The notes below the pieces were generated by a model. The model saw only the letters and a list, made by a program, of their open reading frames with translations, was not told the DNA's origin and did no database searches. From Larkinella arboricola (lineage in GTDB: Bacteria > Bacteroidota > Bacteroidia > Cytophagales > Spirosomataceae): a stretch of 64,000 nt of DNA. Both the position numbers and the translations under genes were made by a program. Within the stretch, counting starts at the first letter, position 1; each line of letters opens with the position of its first letter. The stretch is taken from the NCBI RefSeq assembly GCF_003259745.1, contig NZ_QLMC01000001.1, positions 1,426,001-1,490,000 on the forward strand. The letters are read 5' to 3'. This document shows positions 23,435 through 33,550 of the stretch, one piece after another.

Positions 23435-25339
23435 ATGTCTAAGAAAAAACAGCCATTATCAGGACAAAAAACGCCCATTCGGTCTACTGCAACTGCGGGC
23501 AGTAAGTTAACCGGTCGCCCTCCGGTCTCTGGCGCTCCACAACCTCCGTCGGCGAGTGTTTCCGAACCAATAGCCGTGCATCCCATTCAGTGGATCTGGG
23601 CGTTGCTCATCGCTACGGTAGCTTTTGCCTTGTATGCGAATACGTTCAACCACGGTCTGGCGCTCGACGATATTGCCGCGATCACCCAAAACCTGTTTGT
23701 TCAAAAGGGAATAGAGGGCATTCCGGATCTTCTTAAGACTGAATTCTGGCATTTCAGTAACATTTCACTCGGCTATTATCGCCCGCTGGCTCTCATTACG
23801 TTTGCGCTCGAAAAAGAATTTTTCAACGCTGATCCGCACATCAGCCACATCATAAACGGTATTCTTTACGGCTTGACAGGGTTCTTTCTGGTGGTTTTGC
23901 TGCAGAAGTGGATGCCCGGACGAACGGTTCTGACGACACTCATTGCCCTGCTGTTCGTGACCCATCCGCTGCATACCGAAGTGGTGGCCAATATCAAAAG
24001 CCGGGACGAAATGCTGAGTTTCCTGTTCCTGACGCTGGTGATGCTGACCTACTGGAAGTATCTGGAAACCAGAGAAAAGGGCTGGATTGTGTTTTCGGCC
24101 TTCTGGATGTACCTCACCTACCTGTCAAAAGAGTCGTCGCTGGTTGGCTTAGGGCTCATTGTCATCATGCAGTATACTTTTGCCAGACGTACCTTCTGGC
24201 AGTCACTGATCAGCATCTGGCCGTATCTGGTCGTGACGGCGGTGTTTTTCTGGCAGAAAAAAGCGATGATCGGCACGCTAAGCGGCAATCCGCCGGTCGA
24301 CTGGGCCAATTATCCCTATGCGCTGGAAAACACGAAGTTTCTGACCACCTTCAAATTTTTTGCCCAGTATCTGCGTCTGTTGATTTTCCCGCTGCATTTA
24401 TCCTACGATTATTCCTACAACGTCATTCCGTCCGGGAAACTGAGCGATTGGGAAACGCTGCTGGGCCTGTTTACGTTTGGCGGGCTGGTCTGGCTGGCCT
24501 GGAAGGGCTTCTGGCAACGGTCGTTGTGGGGTTTCGGGCTGAGCTGGATGTTTATTACCATGACGCCGGGCCTGGGCTTTGTTCTGTTTCGGGGCGGTAT
24601 TCTGGCCGAACGGTTTTTGTACGCACCGATTCTGGGCTTCGCTATAGCCGTCATTGCCGGGCTTGATCTGGTACTCTCCAAACGGCTGGATTTGTCCGAA
24701 AACAAGCCGGTTCTGAAACGGTACGGTATTCTGATCGGCTTTTGTCTGGTGGTTGGCTCTTTATTCAGCTTCCGGACGGTGGTGCGAAACGAAGACTGGA
24801 AGGATAACTTTACGCTTTTTAACAGCGGTCTGGATTACGCATCCAACAGTTGTCAGGTAAACCGGCACGTGGCCAATGAGTGGATCAACAAATGCGCGGA
24901 AGAGAAAGACCCGAAAAAGAAACGGTATTATTTCAACAAAGCCATTTTCCATTTGCGGAGATCGACCGAGATCTATCCCGGCTTTGGCGAAGCCTTCTTT
25001 TCCATTGCGTACTCGTATCAGAAGTTAATTCCTAACCGGGATTCGGCGGTTTATTACTACAAACAGGCTATCCGGGCGTCGTCAAACTACGCACCCGCCT
25101 ACAACAACCTTGGCGTGATTTACCAGAATGAAGGGCGCTATCATCTGGCATCCTATTTCTACAATATGTCGATGATGGTCAATCCGGCTTACCAGGATGG
25201 GCGCAATAACTGGGAGGGGTTGCGGAAACAGCTTGGAATTGACGTGAAGATTTTACCCGACAGCCTGAAACACGAAGCCGTTTTGCCGGTTGCACCCACC
25301 CCAACAGCAGTGCCAAGACTGCGTTTCCCGGTCCAATAA
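23435..25339 (+). CDS. TMTC-like GT-C fold membrane glycosyltransferase with TPRs
   Basis: 634 residues. After a Ser/Pro/Thr-rich cytoplasmic N-terminus (about 45 residues) come roughly ten hydrophobic helices of the GT-C/TMTC type. The first extracytoplasmic loop has the acidic LALDDIAAITQN motif and the later YYRPLALITFALE segment, both typical of TMTC-like O-mannosyltransferase homologues; a second loop has HPLHTEVVANIKSRDEMLS. The C-terminus (about 470-600) holds TPR units (FGEAFFSIAYSYQKL, APAYNNLGVIYQNEGRY). Likely transfers a sugar from a lipid-linked donor to protein on the outer face of the inner membrane. Substrate unknown. Stand-alone gene with a terminator after it. Confidence 0.85.
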   Translation: MSKKKQPLSGQKTPIRSTATAGSKLTGRPPVSGAPQPPSASVSEPIAVHPIQWIWALLIATVAFALYANTFNHGLALDDIAAITQNLFVQKGIEGIPDLLKTEFWHFSNISLGYYRPLALITFALEKEFFNADPHISHIINGILYGLTGFFLVVLLQKWMPGRTVLTTLIALLFVTHPLHTEVVANIKSRDEMLSFLFLTLVMLTYWKYLETREKGWIVFSAFWMYLTYLSKESSLVGLGLIVIMQYTFARRTFWQSLISIWPYLVVTAVFFWQKKAMIGTLSGNPPVDWANYPYALENTKFLTTFKFFAQYLRLLIFPLHLSYDYSYNVIPSGKLSDWETLLGLFTFGGLVWLAWKGFWQRSLWGFGLSWMFITMTPGLGFVLFRGGILAERFLYAPILGFAIAVIAGLDLVLSKRLDLSENKPVLKRYGILIGFCLVVGSLFSFRTVVRNEDWKDNFTLFNSGLDYASNSCQVNRHVANEWINKCAEEKDPKKKRYYFNKAIFHLRRSTEIYPGFGEAFFSIAYSYQKLIPNRDSAVYYYKQAIRASSNYAPAYNNLGVIYQNEGRYHLASYFYNMSMMVNPAYQDGRNNWEGLRKQLGIDVKILPDSLKHEAVLPVAPTPTAVPRLRFPVQ

Positions 25340-25365
25340 ACCGTAGTAGCAGCAGGCTTTCAACA

Positions 25366-25402
25366 TAAAACCCGTACCGGTGTGAGCCAGGTACGGGTTT
25401 TT
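25366..25402. terminator. Bidirectional rho-independent terminator
   Basis: Stem AAAACCCGTACC (25367-25378) pairs with GGTACGGGTTTT (25390-25401) around an 11-base loop, with T-tract on the plus strand and A-tract on the other side. It separates the convergent GT-C gene and rny. Confidence 0.9.
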
Positions 25403-25428
25403 GTTTGCTCTATTTTGAGTAGAAGAAG

Positions 25429-27000
25429 TTACTTTGCGTAGGCTACGGAACGCATCTCCCGAATCACGGTAATTTTGATCTGGCCGGGATACTGCATTTC
25501 CTTTTCAATTTTCTGCGAAATATCAAAGGATAGTGTATTGGCTTTTTCGTCGGTCACATTTTCAGCATCGACCATCACGCGCAGTTCGCGACCGGCCTGA
25601 ATGGCGTAGCATTTGAGAACCCCCTGGAAGCCCATCGCCAGTTCTTCGAGTTCTTTCAGTCGTTTGATATACGACTCCATCATCTCCCGACGCGCCCCTG
25701 GCCGCGAACCCGACACCGCGTCACAGACCTGCACAATGGGCGAAATCAGGCTGGTCATTTCAATTTCGTCGTGGTGCGCCCCGATGGCGTTGCAAACTTC
25801 AGGATGTTCTTTGTATTTCTTGGCCAGTTCCATGCCCAGAACCGCGTGCGGCAGTTCGGCTTCTTCGGGCCAGACTTTCCCAATGTCGTGCAGCAGTCCG
25901 GCGCGTTTCGCCAGTTTAGCGTTCAAACCCAGTTCGGCGGCCATGGTCGCGCAGAGCTTGGCTACCTCGCGGGAGTGTTGCAGCAGGTTTTGCCCGTAGC
26001 TCGATCGGAAGCGCATCCGGCCAACCATTTTAATCAGTTCGGGGTGCAAACCGTGAATGCCCAGATCAATAACCGTCCGCTCACCGATTTCCACAATCTC
26101 GTCTTCGATGTTCTTGCGGGTTTTGGCCACGATCTCCTCAATTCGGGCCGGGTGAATCCGACCATCCTGCACGAGTCGGTGCAGCGACAGACGGGCGATC
26201 TCGCGCCGAACGGGATCAAAACCGGAAATAATGATGGCTTCCGGCGTATCGTCCACAATGATTTCAACACCTGTGGCGGCTTCCAGCGCCCGGATGTTCC
26301 GGCCTTCGCGCCCAATGACTTTCCCCTTGATATCGTCGCTTTCGATGTTGAAAACCGATACGCAGTTTTCGATGGCGTGTTCGGTTGCCGTCCGCTGAAT
26401 GGTTTCGATCACCACTTTTTTCGCTTCCTTGGTGGCCGTCAGTTTAGCTTCTTCCACCACGCTTTTAATGTAGGACGACGCCCGTGAATCGGCTTCGGCT
26501 TTCAGGGCATCGATGAGTTGTTCGCGGGCCTGATCGGCGGTGAGGTTGGCAATTTTTTCCAGCGCTTCCACCTGTTGCTGGCGCATCCGTTCGGCTTCTT
26601 CCCGGCGTTTGCCGATGCTTTCCAGTTGCTGATCCAGTTTGGCTTTTTGCTGGTCCAGCTCGGCTTCCCGGCGTTTATATTGTTCGGCTTGCTGCTGGAG
26701 CTGTTGTTCCCGTTGTTTGAGCTTGTTCTCGTTGGTAATCAGAATATTCTTTTTCCGGTTGGTGTCTTCCTCAAATTCAGCTTTCAGTTTAAGGTATTTC
26801 TCCCGAGCTTCCAGAATGCGGTCTTTCTTGATATTTTCAGCCGTCAGTTCGGCATTTTTGATAATCTCCGCCGACCGAGCTTCGGCGTTTTTTTCACGCT
26901 GGGTAAACAGGCGACTCAGTAGTTTCCTGCCAATGTAAATGCCCAGTGCTATCGAAACAAAGTCCGACAGGAGCATTACCCAGAAATCGATTTTATTCAT
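25429..27000 (-). CDS. rny: Ribonuclease Y
   Basis: Membrane-anchored endoribonuclease of mRNA turnover, 523 residues from ATG 27000 (upstream in-frame codons would add an unlikely Cys-rich leader). Layout: N-terminal membrane helix ([20 protein letters not shown]), a long coiled coil (about 35-195, rich in E, K, Q), a KH domain ([30 protein letters not shown]), and an HD domain with [12 protein letters not shown] and IGAHHDE. C-terminal [11 protein letters not shown] is the family ending. It follows zapA by 136 bases on the same strand. Confidence 0.97.
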   Translation of the reverse strand: MNKIDFWVMLLSDFVSIALGIYIGRKLLSRLFTQREKNAEARSAEIIKNAELTAENIKKDRILEAREKYLKLKAEFEEDTNRKKNILITNENKLKQREQQLQQQAEQYKRREAELDQQKAKLDQQLESIGKRREEAERMRQQQVEALEKIANLTADQAREQLIDALKAEADSRASSYIKSVVEEAKLTATKEAKKVVIETIQRTATEHAIENCVSVFNIESDDIKGKVIGREGRNIRALEAATGVEIIVDDTPEAIIISGFDPVRREIARLSLHRLVQDGRIHPARIEEIVAKTRKNIEDEIVEIGERTVIDLGIHGLHPELIKMVGRMRFRSSYGQNLLQHSREVAKLCATMAAELGLNAKLAKRAGLLHDIGKVWPEEAELPHAVLGMELAKKYKEHPEVCNAIGAHHDEIEMTSLISPIVQVCDAVSGSRPGARREMMESYIKRLKELEELAMGFQGVLKCYAIQAGRELRVMVDAENVTDEKANTLSFDISQKIEKEMQYPGQIKITVIREMRSVAYAK

Positions 27001-27136
27001 GGTCCGTAGACGTTTGTGTGAGAAATAGAATTCGCACAGACAACTACAGTGCCGAAAAAGAAGCAAGCCGACCTTTCAGCCAGCGAGTGAATGGATAGGA
27101 AGATGACCGGTTTTTACGTTGCTACCATCCTATAAA

Positions 27137-27430
27137 TCAGGTTGTTAACGTAGAGTCGATCAGTTCGTCTAAACGGCTTATCCGTTGGGCTATCTTATCT
27201 TGCAGGTCCGTTCGTTCACGACGCGCTTCCAGCCATCTTACGGTATTCATAACGGCTACTACCGCCAGAATATCCTGGTCGTCGCGTTTTTTTTTCTTAT
27301 TCTTCTCTTCTAAAAAGCGTTCATTCACCAGACGACCGGCTTCACGGGCCGTTTCTTCGTCTTCAGCACGAACGCTTAAAGGATAAGTTCGGCCTGCAAT
27401 TCGGATATTTATTGGCAATAATTCTTCCAT
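27137..27430 (-). CDS. zapA: Cell division protein ZapA
   Basis: 97 residues. The N-terminal globular part INIRIAGRTYPLSVRAEDEETAREAGRLVNERF is the ZapA fold, followed by a Lys-rich stretch and a C-terminal helix (LEARRERTDLQDKIAQRISRLDELID) for tetramer coiled-coil formation. ZapA bundles FtsZ filaments at the Z-ring. Gene order pheT / coiled-coil gene / zapA / rny is one I associate with Bacteroidota. Confidence 0.93.
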   Translation of the reverse strand: MEELLPINIRIAGRTYPLSVRAEDEETAREAGRLVNERFLEEKNKKKKRDDQDILAVVAVMNTVRWLEARRERTDLQDKIAQRISRLDELIDSTLTT

Positions 27431-27493
27431 CCGTACAGCTTGTCGATCCGACGCTAAAAGGAAATACGCCTTTCAACATACCGGTTATATGCT

Positions 27494-27874
27494 TTATGAC
27501 AAGTCACTCAAATAGGCAATACAGCGATCTAATTCTTCGATGTACGCCGTCAATTTTTGCTTCAATTCAGCAGCCGTTGCTGCGTCATTGTGTTTGTTAT
27601 TTACAATCTTATGAATATTTGTTGGTTTTGAAAACTCTTTTGGCAAATTATTCGCCATTTTTTCCAATTGTTTCAGTTGATTCTGCTGTTTTGTAAAGTC
27701 ATTGGTTAAGTTAGTCTTTTCTTTGATTAACTCTTCTTTGTCCTTTTGTAAAACCGAAATCGTCTGCTCCAGCTCCTGAATACGTTGCCTGTCCGCATTG
27801 ACCCGTTCGATCAGGCTATACAGCTTTTCCTCGAAGGAATCCATGCGCGAGAAGACCGACGACGTATTGCTCAT
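27494..27874 (-). CDS. Small coiled-coil protein between pheT and zapA
   Basis: 126 residues, almost all predicted coiled coil (SFEEKLYSLIERVNADRQRIQELEQTI onward, with leucines and glutamines at heptad spacing) and a helical C-terminal segment (AAELKQKLTAYIEELDRCIAYLSDL). No signal peptide or membrane helix. It begins 12 bases after pheT and precedes zapA by 63 bases. It could be a ZapB-like partner of ZapA; this is inferred from position and coiled-coil character. Confidence 0.82.
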   Translation of the reverse strand: MSNTSSVFSRMDSFEEKLYSLIERVNADRQRIQELEQTISVLQKDKEELIKEKTNLTNDFTKQQNQLKQLEKMANNLPKEFSKPTNIHKIVNNKHNDAATAAELKQKLTAYIEELDRCIAYLSDLS

Positions 27875-27886
27875 AACGAGTGAAGC

Positions 27887-30316
27887 TTATTTTCGAATCA
27901 CAGCACCCAATTCCCGTTCGAAGGCCGACATCAGCCGGTTCATCGTTTTGTCAATTACCGTATCGTTCAGCGTCTGAGCAGGGTCCTGCAAAATAAAGCT
28001 GACCGAATACGATTTCTTGCCCTTTTCCAGGTTCTCCCCTTCGTAAACGTCGAATACGTTTAGGTCGCGGAGCAGTTTGCGCTCGGTTAAATAAGCCAGC
28101 CGGCTGATCTGCGCATACGTGACACCGGTATCGAGCACCAGCGACAAATCACGCCGGACTTCCGGGAACCGGGACACCTCTTCAAACTCTACTTTGCCGT
28201 TGTAGAGCTTCAGCAGATACTGCCAGTCAAAATCGGCGTAGAAAACCGGTTGTTTCAGATCAACCAGTTTCGTCAGACCGGCCTTCACCAGACCTAACGA
28301 TACCAGCGGTTTTTTGTTAACCAGCAACGTCAAGCCATACTGGAAGATACCGGGATCAGCGGGCTGGCTATCAGTGGATTTGATCCGGAACAAAGTCAGC
28401 ATTCGCTGCACCACAGCCGCCAGATCATGGTAGCTGACGGCGGCATCGGCCGACCGTTGGCCGCCCGTCAGCCAGCTTTCTGACTGCGTCCGTCCGGTCA
28501 TCCAGATACCCAGCCGGGGCCGTTCGTAAAACCGTTCGTCGCTGCGGCTGTATACCTTGCCAAACTCAAAAATCTTTAGGTCTTTCTGGCGTCGATTGAC
28601 GTTGTAAACCAGTGTTTCCAGACCAGAAAACAGCAGCGTTTGCCGCATGACCGACAAGTCCTCACTTAGTGGGTTCAGCAACGGTACGTCGGCATTGGGC
28701 AGCGTGGCCCGGACGGCGTCGTGGTAGGCCGGACGGGTCAGCGAGTTGGTCATGGTTTCGTAAAAACCGTTAGCGGCCAGCAACTGACTGACACGTCCCT
28801 GCAACTGATCGGGATTGGTTTCGGGAGTTTCGGAAAGGTAATCGGCCGACAGATAATCCGAAAGCGGAACGTTGTCGAGGCCGTAAATGCGCAGAATCTC
28901 TTCAATGACATCGGCTTCGCGTTCCACATCCACGCGGTAGGGTGGTACCAGGGCCGTAAAACCGTCGTCCGTCGTGTCAGCCACGCGAATGTCCAGACTT
29001 TCCAGAATCCGGGTGATTTCGGGCCGGTCAATTGAAATACCGATCAGCCGGTCAACGTTCCGGTAGCGAATCGGCACCCGGCGATCCGAAACCGGATTGG
29101 GATACAGGTCGATCAGGTCCGAGCTGACGGTTCCTCCGGCAATTTCCTTCAGGAGCAGGGCCGCCCGTTTCAAGGCAAAAACTGGCATATTGGGGTCCGT
29201 GCCCCGTTCAAAACGGAACGAAGCATCGGTTTTCAGACTGTGGTATTGGGAAGTCCGCCGAATCCAGGCTGCATCGAAATAAGCCGATTCCAGAAAAATC
29301 CGGGTTGTCTGGGCCGTTACGCCCGACTTCTGCCCGCCAAACACACCGGCAATACACATCGGTTCCTGGGCGTTGCAGATCATCAGGTCGTTGGCCGACA
29401 GTTTCCGTTCCACCCCGTCGAGCGTTACAAACGGTGTTCCCTCAGCTACGGTTTTGACAATCACCTGGCCCCCCGCAATCTGATCTGCATCGAAGGCATG
29501 AAGCGGCTGGCCCAATTCGTGGCACACGTAGTTGGTAACATCCACCACGTTATTAATCGGGTTCAGGCCAATCGCCCGCAGTCGCTGCTTCAGCCAGTCG
29601 GGCGATTCCGCCACGGTCAGGCCGTCGATGGTCAGTCCCGTATAACGCGGGGCACCTTCCGAATTTTCGACAGAAACCGAAATTGAAAGGTTTTGATTAT
29701 CAACCTGAAAGGCATCTACTGAAGGCCATTGGACGGGTCGTTGCAGAACGGCTTTCAGGTCGCGGGCTACACCCAGGTGCGAAGCCGCGTCGGCCCGGTT
29801 GGGCGTCAGGCCGATTTCAATCTGGTAATCCGCTTCCAGTCCGAAGTAGGTCACGGCGGGTGTTCCGTTCGGCAGGTCGGTATCGAGTACCATAATACCG
29901 GCGTGCGAGGTGCCCAGCCCGATTTCGTCCTCCGCGCAAATCATGCCTTCGGAGGCTGCGCCCCGGATTTTAGCCTTCTTGATGGTAAACGGTTCGCCAC
30001 TGGCCGGATGCAGGGTAGCACCCACCAGCGCCACAATCACTTTCTGCCCGGCCTGAACGTTGGGCGCACCACAAACGATGTTCAACGGGGCGGCCTGGCC
30101 TGCATCAACCGTTGTCAGACTCAGTTTATCAGCTTCGGGGTGCTTTTCACACGTCAGGACTTCGCCGATAACGACGCCTTCCAACCCCCCGGGAATAGAT
30201 TCTATTTTTTCAATGCTTTCAACCTCTAAGCCCGTACCTGTCAGGATTTTACCAATAGTTTCGGGATCTTCGGTCAGGCTCACCAACTGATTGAGCCATT
30301 GATACGAAATCTTCAT
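27887..30316 (-). CDS. pheT: Phenylalanine--tRNA ligase beta subunit
   Basis: 809 residues, normal for bacterial PheT. Charges tRNA-Phe as an alpha2-beta2 enzyme. Order: N-terminal MKISYQWLNQLV, the EMAP-type tRNA-binding domain (about 40-155, VVIGEVLTCEKHPEADKLSLTTVD), B3/B4 editing module (about 210-385), B5 domain with the DVTNYV and ELGQPLHAFDAD signatures nearby, a catalytic-like core, and the FDX-ACB anticodon-binding domain (about 715-808, SRFPEVRRDLSLVLD). pheS is not in this window. A -7 box lies 20 bases upstream. Confidence 0.97.
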   Translation of the reverse strand: MKISYQWLNQLVSLTEDPETIGKILTGTGLEVESIEKIESIPGGLEGVVIGEVLTCEKHPEADKLSLTTVDAGQAAPLNIVCGAPNVQAGQKVIVALVGATLHPASGEPFTIKKAKIRGAASEGMICAEDEIGLGTSHAGIMVLDTDLPNGTPAVTYFGLEADYQIEIGLTPNRADAASHLGVARDLKAVLQRPVQWPSVDAFQVDNQNLSISVSVENSEGAPRYTGLTIDGLTVAESPDWLKQRLRAIGLNPINNVVDVTNYVCHELGQPLHAFDADQIAGGQVIVKTVAEGTPFVTLDGVERKLSANDLMICNAQEPMCIAGVFGGQKSGVTAQTTRIFLESAYFDAAWIRRTSQYHSLKTDASFRFERGTDPNMPVFALKRAALLLKEIAGGTVSSDLIDLYPNPVSDRRVPIRYRNVDRLIGISIDRPEITRILESLDIRVADTTDDGFTALVPPYRVDVEREADVIEEILRIYGLDNVPLSDYLSADYLSETPETNPDQLQGRVSQLLAANGFYETMTNSLTRPAYHDAVRATLPNADVPLLNPLSEDLSVMRQTLLFSGLETLVYNVNRRQKDLKIFEFGKVYSRSDERFYERPRLGIWMTGRTQSESWLTGGQRSADAAVSYHDLAAVVQRMLTLFRIKSTDSQPADPGIFQYGLTLLVNKKPLVSLGLVKAGLTKLVDLKQPVFYADFDWQYLLKLYNGKVEFEEVSRFPEVRRDLSLVLDTGVTYAQISRLAYLTERKLLRDLNVFDVYEGENLEKGKKSYSVSFILQDPAQTLNDTVIDKTMNRLMSAFERELGAVIRK

Positions 30317-30337
30317 ACAGTAACTGGAAATGGATTA

Positions 30338-30345
30338 CAAAGATA
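30338..30345 (-). promoter_or_regulatory. Predicted -7 box of pheT promoter
   Basis: Reads TATCTTTG on the minus strand, a full match to TAnnTTTG, 22 bases before the pheT start codon. No convincing -33 TTG at the usual spacing was found. Confidence 0.5.
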
Positions 30346-30454
30346 GCTATGATTCCAGTGATAAGGGCGTTTTTTTTAAAATGATAGAGGAGTGACGAAG
30401 AACGCCGTATGGCGCTGCAACAGCCGCCCATCGTTGATCCGTAATCTTATTCGA

Positions 30455-31087
30455 TCAGGGTTCGGAATATTTCTCCCCCGCCCGCACTTCAACCGGCAAT
30501 GTATTTTCGGCGGGTGGCACCGGGCAGGCATACTCGTGGTTGTAGGCGCAGTAAGGGTTATAGGCTTCGTTGAAGTCGATGATTAGCCGGTTTTCCTTGA
30601 TGTCATTTTCGCTGAAATCCAGGTAGCGCCCCCCGCCGTAGGTGTCTTTCCCACTTGTTTTATCCTTGAAGAGAACGGACAGCGTGTTCTTCTGTTTGAG
30701 CACCAGTAGGCGGCAAATTTCATCCTGGAGCGTGAAAACCGCGTGAGCGTATTTTTCGTAGACTTCTTCGCTGCCGTCGGTTAACCGGATTACGACTTTT
30801 TTCTTATCGGCAAACCGTTCCAGCCGGGCCTGAACGCGGTAGGCCGGGTCCGGATTAAAATAAATCAGACTGCCAATCTTACTTTTATCCGTAAAAGGGG
30901 ATTCGGTGCTGGTTCGGAAAAATTCTTCTTTCTCCTTTCGTTTCTGCGCAACTTCCAGGCGGTAGGCTTCCGGATTGGCCACCGCGGGCGTGTCGACGTT
31001 GCCACCGTCAAAAAATGAATAATAGATGATTGCCAGTACAATCAGGAAAAGACCCACCAAGACAAAACGATTCCGAGGCATATCCAC
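30455..31087 (-). CDS. DUF1684 domain-containing protein
   Basis: 210 residues. An N-terminal membrane helix (FVLVGLFLIVLAIIYYSFF) anchors a periplasmic DUF1684 domain. Hallmarks of the family are EEFFRTSTESPF, SLIYFNPDPAYRV, the YGGGRYLDFSE strand and the ending DFNEAYNPYCAYNHEYACPVPP with conserved cysteines. Function of the family is not known. Start could be Met1 or Met3. Monocistronic as far as visible. Confidence 0.92.
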   Translation of the reverse strand: MDMPRNRFVLVGLFLIVLAIIYYSFFDGGNVDTPAVANPEAYRLEVAQKRKEKEEFFRTSTESPFTDKSKIGSLIYFNPDPAYRVQARLERFADKKKVVIRLTDGSEEVYEKYAHAVFTLQDEICRLLVLKQKNTLSVLFKDKTSGKDTYGGGRYLDFSENDIKENRLIIDFNEAYNPYCAYNHEYACPVPPAENTLPVEVRAGEKYSEP

Positions 31088-31317
31088 AAGATTTTTAATG
31101 TCGTGAAATTAAGATTCGTGCCGTGATTTTGTAGCAGAATCTGGCTGATTTCTGGAATAAACCGTTAATTGGTGTAATTATTGCACAAACAAGTCATCGT
31201 ATTGCGGGATATTACGTCTGTTTTGCTAGCTTTATAGAAGGCAGTCATTGCCACTTTATGCGGCATTGATGGATGGCCGATAATCTGTTGTCGGGCGGTT
31301 TTTGATAAAATACGTGT

Positions 31318-31695
31318 ATGCCTCAATTGTTACATCTGAACACCTTTACTTCCGATTCCGGCAACCTGACGGTTCTGGAGAACGTGATGCCGGGGTCAAT
31401 CAAGCGGTTTTTCTACATTTACGACGCCGAAGCGGCTCAGCGGGCCGGTCATCGGCATTGCAGGGCCTGGCACGCGATGATGTGTGTCAACGGGAGTTGC
31501 CGGGTGTATTGTCATGATGGCCGTGATGAACAGTATATTGTGTTGGATCATCCCCAGAAATGTCTGGTTCTGGAACCCAGAGACTGGCATAGTATGGATC
31601 AGTTTACCAGGGGAGCGATTTTACTGGTGCTTTCCAACGAATATTACGATCCCGCCGATTACATCTACGAGCGTTATTCCCTCCAAACCGTATGA
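31318..31695 (+). CDS. Sugar 3,4-ketoisomerase (FdtA/QdtA-type, WxcM-like cupin)
   Basis: 125 residues of cupin fold. The line [32 protein letters not shown] carries the family's HRH and WH residues, and [11 protein letters not shown] and [11 protein letters not shown] follow. These enzymes isomerise dTDP-4-keto-6-deoxyglucose to the 3-keto sugar. The last 4 bases overlap the start of an aminotransferase gene (ATGA), the natural next step, so the pair is translationally coupled. The two give a dTDP-3-amino-3,6-dideoxyhexose, a precursor of O-antigen or S-layer glycans. Confidence 0.9.
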   Translation: MPQLLHLNTFTSDSGNLTVLENVMPGSIKRFFYIYDAEAAQRAGHRHCRAWHAMMCVNGSCRVYCHDGRDEQYIVLDHPQKCLVLEPRDWHSMDQFTRGAILLVLSNEYYDPADYIYERYSLQTV

Positions 31696-32807
31696 GCCGT
31701 CCCGCTCCCCAACCGGCGATTGCGTTCCTGGATTTGCAGGCGGTAAACGCGCCCCATCAGCAAAACATTCGTCGGGCAACGGAGCGGGTACTGGGGTCGG
31801 GATGGTATATTCTGGGCAAAGAACTCGAAACGTTTGAACAACGGTTTGCCGACTACTGCGGTGTCAGGTACTGCCTGGGGGTTGGCAACGGGCTGGATGC
31901 CCTGACACTTATCCTGAAAGCCTACGAATTTCCGCCGGGCAGCGAAGTCATTGTGCCGGCCCAGACGTTTATTGCGTCGGTGCTGGCCGTTACCCATGCC
32001 GGTCTGAAACCGGTTTTGGTGGAGCCCGACCCGCAAACGTATCTGATCGACCCGGATTGCATTCGGGCCGCCATTACCCCCCGCACCCGGGCCATTCTGG
32101 TGGTGCATCTTTATGGGAAATGCTGTCAGATGGAACCCATCACCGGGCTGGCCCGGCAACACGGTTTGAAGGTCATCGAAGATGCAGCTCAGGCGCACGG
32201 AGCAACGCACCGGAACCAGAAAGCGGGTAGTCTGGGCGATGCGTCCGGATTCAGTTTTTACCCCGTCAAAAATCTCGGTGCTCTGGGCGATGGGGGCGCG
32301 ATCACCACCAACGATCCGGCTCTGGCCGACCGGCTACGTTATCTGCGCAATTATGGTTCGCAGGTTAAATACGTTAATGCGTATGTGGGCAGCAACAGCC
32401 GTCTTGACGAACTTCAGGCGGCTATCCTGTCCGAAAAACTGCCCTATCTGAATGCTGAAAATGGGCGTCTGCGGCAACTGGCCCGGCGGTATCTGGACGG
32501 TATTGCGCACCCGAAGGTGAGACTGCCGCCGGCTGATACGCTGGCGGAAGACGGCTGGCACCTGTTCGTGATTCGGCACCCGGAGCGGCAAAAGCTCATC
32601 GATTATCTGGGCCACAACGGTATTCAAACCGCTATCCATTACCCCATCCCCCCGCATCATCAACAGGCTTATTCTGATCTGCGGTCGCTGTCGTTCCCGC
32701 TAACCGAACAACTTCACCGCGAAGTGATTAGCCTGCCCCTGAATACCGTTCTGCGTGACGACGAAATGGAGCGAATTATCGACACGATCAACCGGGCGCC
32801 GGTGTAA
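31692..32807 (+). CDS. DegT/DnrJ/EryC1/StrS aminotransferase (FdtB/QdtB-like)
   Basis: 371 residues, PLP-dependent, fold type I. The internal aldimine lysine is K193 in [16 protein letters not shown]; the start [13 protein letters not shown] and the [17 protein letters not shown] segment are family typical. By its coupling to a 3,4-ketoisomerase, it most likely makes dTDP-3-amino-3,6-dideoxygalactose or -glucose. An acetyltransferase and the nucleotide sugar synthases (rmlA/rmlB) are not next to it, so they must lie elsewhere. Confidence 0.92.
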   Translation: MSRPAPQPAIAFLDLQAVNAPHQQNIRRATERVLGSGWYILGKELETFEQRFADYCGVRYCLGVGNGLDALTLILKAYEFPPGSEVIVPAQTFIASVLAVTHAGLKPVLVEPDPQTYLIDPDCIRAAITPRTRAILVVHLYGKCCQMEPITGLARQHGLKVIEDAAQAHGATHRNQKAGSLGDASGFSFYPVKNLGALGDGGAITTNDPALADRLRYLRNYGSQVKYVNAYVGSNSRLDELQAAILSEKLPYLNAENGRLRQLARRYLDGIAHPKVRLPPADTLAEDGWHLFVIRHPERQKLIDYLGHNGIQTAIHYPIPPHHQQAYSDLRSLSFPLTEQLHREVISLPLNTVLRDDEMERIIDTINRAPV

Positions 32808-32860
32808 GGAGGGCAGATTAAAGAATAAATCGGAATTCTTAGCCCGGACTTCCTGTTAAG

Positions 32861-32890
32861 CCTTCAATCAGTGTAATCCAAGTTCAAGAC
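32861..32890. repeat. Copy of dispersed ~30-base repeat before ribE
   Basis: The end of this stretch (GTAATCCAAGTTCAAGAC) matches with few differences the inverted copy upstream of the tubulin-like gene (ATAATCCCAATTCAAGAC). In both cases it lies directly before a start codon, here ending 0 bases before ATG. Confidence 0.5.
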
Positions 32891-33496
32891 ATGTTTACCG
32901 GAATTATCGAAGCAACCGGCGAAGTAACCGACATCACCGCCGAAGGAACCAACCTGACATTCCATCTAACCTCCCGTATTGCCCCCGAATTAAAAGTGGA
33001 CCAGAGCCTGAGCCACAACGGCGTGTGTCTGACGGTCACGTCAGTAAGCGGAGAAGGCTATACCGTGACGGCGGTGGAAGAAACCCTGAAAAAGACCAGT
33101 CTGGGCCTGCTGAAACCAGGCGACCGGGTGAATCTGGAGCGGTGTATGCCCGCCAACGGACGGTTTGACGGCCACATTGTGCAGGGCCACGTCGACCAGA
33201 CCGGCATCGTCACCAGCATTACCGACCAGAACGGAAGCTGGCTGTTCGATTTTCAATACCGTTCGGTGTCCGACGATCCCCGGCAAAATAATATCACCGT
33301 GGAAAAAGGGTCTATTTGTATTAACGGAGTGAGTTTAACCGTTTTTAATTCGGCACCGGATTCATTTCGGGTCACCGTTATTCCGTACACCTACGAACAC
33401 ACGACCTTTGGCGATCTGCGGGTGGGCGATGTGGTCAATCTGGAGTTCGATGTGGTGGGGAAATACATAAAAAAAATGCTGGCCCTGTATCAATAA
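32891..33496 (+). CDS. ribE: Riboflavin synthase (alpha chain)
   Basis: 201 residues, the standard homotrimeric enzyme that dismutates two 6,7-dimethyl-8-ribityllumazines into riboflavin. Two lumazine-binding repeats are clear: first (about 1-97) MFTGIIEATGEVTDI ... LSHNGVCLTVTSV; second (about 98-195) FDGHIVQGHVDQTGIVTSI ... ICINGVSLTVFN, with VIPYTYEHTTFGDL. Single gene; no FMN riboswitch-like leader is apparent in the 83 bases upstream. Confidence 0.97.
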   Translation: MFTGIIEATGEVTDITAEGTNLTFHLTSRIAPELKVDQSLSHNGVCLTVTSVSGEGYTVTAVEETLKKTSLGLLKPGDRVNLERCMPANGRFDGHIVQGHVDQTGIVTSITDQNGSWLFDFQYRSVSDDPRQNNITVEKGSICINGVSLTVFNSAPDSFRVTVIPYTYEHTTFGDLRVGDVVNLEFDVVGKYIKKMLALYQ

Positions 33497-33550
33497 CCGG
33501 CTGGCAAACCGCTAATATTGTGATTTAACCAAGCGTTTATAGTTGCTTTC

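Noticed and set aside
27001-27136. 6S RNA next to zapA
   Set aside because: In Proteobacteria ssrS adjoins zapA, but this 136-base gap shows no long 6S-like hairpin with a central bubble.
32808-32890. FMN riboswitch before riboflavin synthase
   Set aside because: The gap is too short and lacks the conserved RFN pattern.
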